A stretch of 8,997 nucleotides of DNA from Nitrospinaceae bacterium. GTDB taxonomy: Bacteria > Nitrospinota > Nitrospinia > Nitrospinales > VA-1. The notes beneath the pieces are model-generated. The model ran no database searches. It worked only from the letters and a program-made list of their open reading frames with translations, and was not told where the DNA came from. A program made the translations under genes and the position numbers. The stretch is taken from positions 1-8,997 of the forward strand of contig DUAA01000002.1 in the NCBI GenBank assembly GCA_012961055.1, written 5' to 3'. This document shows positions 6,374 through 8,997 of the stretch, piece by piece; positions within the stretch are counted from its first letter, which is position 1; each line of letters opens with the position of its first letter.

Positions 6374-7273
6374 ATGTCAAAGTTTAAAAAAATAACTTTT
6401 CTTAAAGTACTTGCGACCATTGCCTGGGCGGATGGAGAAGTTTCGCAATCAGAATTTAATATTTTAAAATTATTTTTTAAAAAATTTAATTTGGAAAAAC
6501 ATGAGGTAGACGAGCTAAAGCCTTACTTGCTATCGCCGGTCTCAAAAAAGGAAAAAGATGATTTATATCGCCAGATGATAGCAGATTTATCTTCTCCCGA
6601 AGAAAAGAAAGAAATCCTGGATGCTTTAGAATCCATGGTCGGGGCGCATAAACGGTTGAAGAATGATGAAAGGGAACTGGTCGATCAGTTTTCTGTTTGG
6701 TTGGAAAACACCTCTTTTACAAAAAGGTCCTTAAGCCGGGTCCGAAACTTTTTCCAGAAAACTATTTTTAAGCAAGCGCGGGATCCGAATTCCGATATGC
6801 AAAAATATTTTAAGCGCTGTGTGCTGAAAAAGATTGAACTTAAAAGTAAACATTCTAAAATTTCCACCAACCTCTCCAATGAGAGACTATATTTTATTTG
6901 CCTTATAGGTACGCTGATGGCAACGATTGCCCACGTGGATGACCATTTTGACCCAGCAGAGAAAAAGGCATTGAAACGTTGTCTTACCGATCAGTTTTCT
7001 TTAAAGGGAAATGAATTAACTCTGCTGTTCGAAGTGGTGGAGGAGCAGGCATGCCAAGGCTTTGACTTTTATGAAGTGGTTACGGAGTTGATTAGAGTTG
7101 CATCCTACAATGATCGTATTCATTTGATGGAATGCTTGTTCGAGATATCCATAGCAGATGGAACGATGGCTCATGAAGAAATGGTAGAAATCAGGCGGAT
7201 TACTAAAGCCTTGCGCATTCCGCACAAAACTTTCATTGAATACAAAGTTCGTGCCTTGGATAAAATAAGGTGA
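6374..7273 (+). CDS. Protein with two TerB-like (tellurite resistance/DjlA-type) domains
   Basis: This 299-residue soluble, largely helical protein is made of two TerB-like units. Unit one (about 7-115) has TIAWADGEVSQSE (15-27) and a second, weaker half-site around AHKRLKNDERELV (91-103). A basic linker (about 116-165) follows. Unit two (about 170-290) has ATIAHVDDHFDPAE (183-196) and the well-kept EISIADGTMAHEE (257-269). In TerB the paired acidic A-D-G-x-E half-sites bind metal; here the ADG of half-sites two and three is altered. The gene begins 10 bases after the lipoprotein gene, and its GAGG ribosome site (6362-6365) overlaps that stop codon. The two are therefore almost certainly cotranscribed and translationally coupled. 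No ter operon genes are nearby, so a direct role in tellurite resistance is not supported. There is no signal peptide, so a cytoplasmic location is inferred. Confidence 0.8.
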   Translation: MSKFKKITFLKVLATIAWADGEVSQSEFNILKLFFKKFNLEKHEVDELKPYLLSPVSKKEKDDLYRQMIADLSSPEEKKEILDALESMVGAHKRLKNDERELVDQFSVWLENTSFTKRSLSRVRNFFQKTIFKQARDPNSDMQKYFKRCVLKKIELKSKHSKISTNLSNERLYFICLIGTLMATIAHVDDHFDPAEKKALKRCLTDQFSLKGNELTLLFEVVEEQACQGFDFYEVVTELIRVASYNDRIHLMECLFEISIADGTMAHEEMVEIRRITKALRIPHKTFIEYKVRALDKIR

Positions 7274-7456
7274 TACTAAAACCTAAGTGATTTTGGCAAC
7301 TGGTTGCGTAAGAGAAGAAGTCGGATTCAAATGTTAGGGGAATAATGAGCGAACTCAAAAACTTTATATGTCTATAAAACCTTTGTTGGAGAGCAATGCA
7401 GTATCCGGGAGTCCGTACATATGCGTAGGATGGAAGGCTAATAGGTGCGTGGCAAG

Positions 7457-8983
7457 TTAAAAAGGGACAGCACCTCGAGCCAGCTCCATTAGAAAAGAGG
7501 GGAACAGCCCAATTGCTATGACCATTACGCAGCTGACGGTGATCAAAGCTCCCATGCCTTTGTATATTACTGGTTGCAGACCATTTTCATCTTCATGGAA
7601 AAACATCATGACGATCACACGGAGATAAAAATAAACGGAAATGATGCTGGCGATAACTGCCATTACGGTTATGAGAATGTATCCTTCCTTTATTGCGGCA
7701 TAGAAAACAAACAATTTCCCAAAGAAACCCGCCGTGGGTGGAAACCCTGCAAGGGAAACCATAAACAGGCTCATAGCTACTGCCAGTAGAGGTTTCTTCT
7801 TAGCCAGCCCCTTGAACCGGTTGATGGAGTTGCCTTCCTGTCCCTCCCCCTCCATAATGAAGACGACCGCGAACGCTCCAATGTTCATAAACAGGTAAAC
7901 GGCAAGGTAAAATATAATGCTGGCCATACCTTCCTGAGTATTAGTGATAATGCCGATTAGCAGGTATCCGGCATGAGCAACACCCGAATAGGCGAGCATC
8001 CGTTTGAGGTCATCCTGAAAAATAGCGGCGATATTTCCTATAAGCATGGTCAGGATTGATATACCAAACATAATGGGTACCCATACTGGTTCCAGTTTTG
8101 GGAAGGCGGTGAAAAAAATTCGGATAATTACTGCGAAAGCTGCCGCTTTGGTCGCTACTGACATGAATCCTGTAATAGGAGTTGGCGCACCCTGATAGAC
8201 ATCGGGAGTCCACGAATGAAAAGGAACCAGAGAGATTTTAAAAGCCAATCCACAAAACATCAGTCCCATCCCAATATAAACCAGCGTGTTCTTGGTGTAG
8301 GGGTTTTCTTGAATGAGTAGACCGATCATACTTATTTCAGTTGTTCCGCTACCAGCATAAATCAAGGCCATTCCATAGACCAAAATGGCGGAGGAAAAAG
8401 CACCTGTCAGTAGATATTTGACGGTAGATTCTTGTGAAGCCAGGGTCTCCCAGCTTAATTCCATCTTGCTATGGGGTCCTTCCTTGCCCGTCCCGTGTTT
8501 GGCGGAAAAGCCACAAAGAATATATAGAGCAATGGAAAATAACTCCAGAGACATGAATATTGTAATCAGGTTTCCAGATTTAGCCAAAAACATCATGCCG
8601 GCAATAGCCATCAGCAGAAGAGAGAAGTACTCCGCCTTATTTTCATGATTTTCCTGCGGGTAACGTACTGAACCAAAAACTACAAACAAGGACATCAACA
8701 GAAATATTAGGTTGAAAGCCAGGGAAAATCGGTCGTTGATTAAAGCACCGCTAAATATGCGTGGATTGCCTCCGCTTTCAATTGTCGGAGCTTCTCCCCA
8801 AAGAGTCAGGGTAAATATTAATGCTACGCTGATACCTATCAGGGCAACCCCACTTAAAAAAGAAAGTTTATTCATTTCTTTTTTAAGTCCGGAGAGAAGA
8901 ATGAAGAAGGCAGTCATCATGATGATGAGTTCTGGCCCGATTGCTGCCCATTTCATATCTTCAAAGTTGATTACGATTTCCAT
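7457..8983 (-). CDS. nuoN: NADH-quinone oxidoreductase subunit N
   Basis: NuoN is one of the three antiporter-like proton-pumping membrane subunits of respiratory complex I. The 508-residue product (E. coli NuoN: 485) has about 14 membrane helices. Key channel residues are in place: E147 in MSLELFSIALY, K189 in STVKYLLTGAF, K249 in AFKISLVPFHSWTPD, K279 in SVATKAAAF and K423 in GFFGKLFVF. LKRMLAYSGVAHAGYLL (326-342) and AGFPPTAGFFGK are diagnostic of the family. The loop at about 160-185 (KHGTGKEGPHSKMELSWETL) is longer than in most homologues and accounts for much of the extra length. The ATG at 8983 has AGGA six bases upstream, which supports it over the internal ATG nine codons later. Genes preceding it, probably nuoM and others, would be off the right edge. 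The gene is convergent with the TerB-like gene across 7274-7456. Confidence 0.97.
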   Translation of the reverse strand: MEIVINFEDMKWAAIGPELIIMMTAFFILLSGLKKEMNKLSFLSGVALIGISVALIFTLTLWGEAPTIESGGNPRIFSGALINDRFSLAFNLIFLLMSLFVVFGSVRYPQENHENKAEYFSLLLMAIAGMMFLAKSGNLITIFMSLELFSIALYILCGFSAKHGTGKEGPHSKMELSWETLASQESTVKYLLTGAFSSAILVYGMALIYAGSGTTEISMIGLLIQENPYTKNTLVYIGMGLMFCGLAFKISLVPFHSWTPDVYQGAPTPITGFMSVATKAAAFAVIIRIFFTAFPKLEPVWVPIMFGISILTMLIGNIAAIFQDDLKRMLAYSGVAHAGYLLIGIITNTQEGMASIIFYLAVYLFMNIGAFAVVFIMEGEGQEGNSINRFKGLAKKKPLLAVAMSLFMVSLAGFPPTAGFFGKLFVFYAAIKEGYILITVMAVIASIISVYFYLRVIVMMFFHEDENGLQPVIYKGMGALITVSCVMVIAIGLFPSFLMELARGAVPF

Positions 8984-8997
8984 AAACTTTCCTAAAG

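Noticed and set aside
7345..7377. Ten-residue ORF MSELKNFICL preceded by a GGGG run
   Set aside because: Too short to support, no context, and in an otherwise featureless convergent spacer.
7274..7456. Searched for a bidirectional terminator between the TerB-like gene and nuoN
   Set aside because: No convincing GC-rich hairpin with T-runs was found on either strand.

Overview
The window looks like ordinary chromosome from a Gram-negative bacterium. It carries recA/recX, a type IV prepilin peptidase, a complex I subunit (NuoN), a lipoate-pathway acyltransferase, an exported protein with heme-type CxxCH motifs and a predicted outer-surface lipoprotein. The base composition looks moderately AT-rich by eye. 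The mix would suit a marine Nitrospinota-like or deltaproteobacterial-like lineage, but that placement is inference: no rRNA or other decisive marker is present. No mobile element, CRISPR array, tRNA or rRNA was seen.

Layout, left to right. Positions 1-2292 hold a minus-strand run that reads recA (1222-2292), recX (619-1104), a possible 35-residue small ORF (509-616) and a prepilin peptidase gene running off the left edge (1-490). A well-formed sigma70-like promoter for recA lies at 2457-2486, followed by a leader of about 160 nt with a GC-rich hairpin. Upstream of it, still on the minus strand, is an exported formylglycine-generating-enzyme-like (SUMF1-fold) protein with heme-type cysteine motifs (2605-3642). 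It is transcribed divergently from a LipM-like octanoyltransferase (3717-4547).

Positions 4548-5070 contain no intact gene. About 310 bases here (4754-5064) are a clearly recognisable decayed remnant of an MBL-fold hydrolase of the 'FWGVRGS' type. It shows a lost start codon, a large internal deletion, frameshifts and stop codons. Next comes a two-gene plus-strand unit: a lipoprotein with an FG-GAP/VCBS beta-propeller (5071-6363) and, 10 bases later, a protein with two TerB-like domains (6374-7273). A short empty convergent spacer separates this from nuoN on the minus strand (7457-8983), whose operon presumably continues beyond the right edge.

The modules are mostly housekeeping: DNA repair, pilus/secretion maturation, lipoylation and respiration. 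The less ordinary parts are the pseudogene remnant, the small ORF between recX and the peptidase gene, the heme-motif SUMF1-like protein, the recA leader and the propeller/TerB pair. I found no convincing novel multi-gene system.
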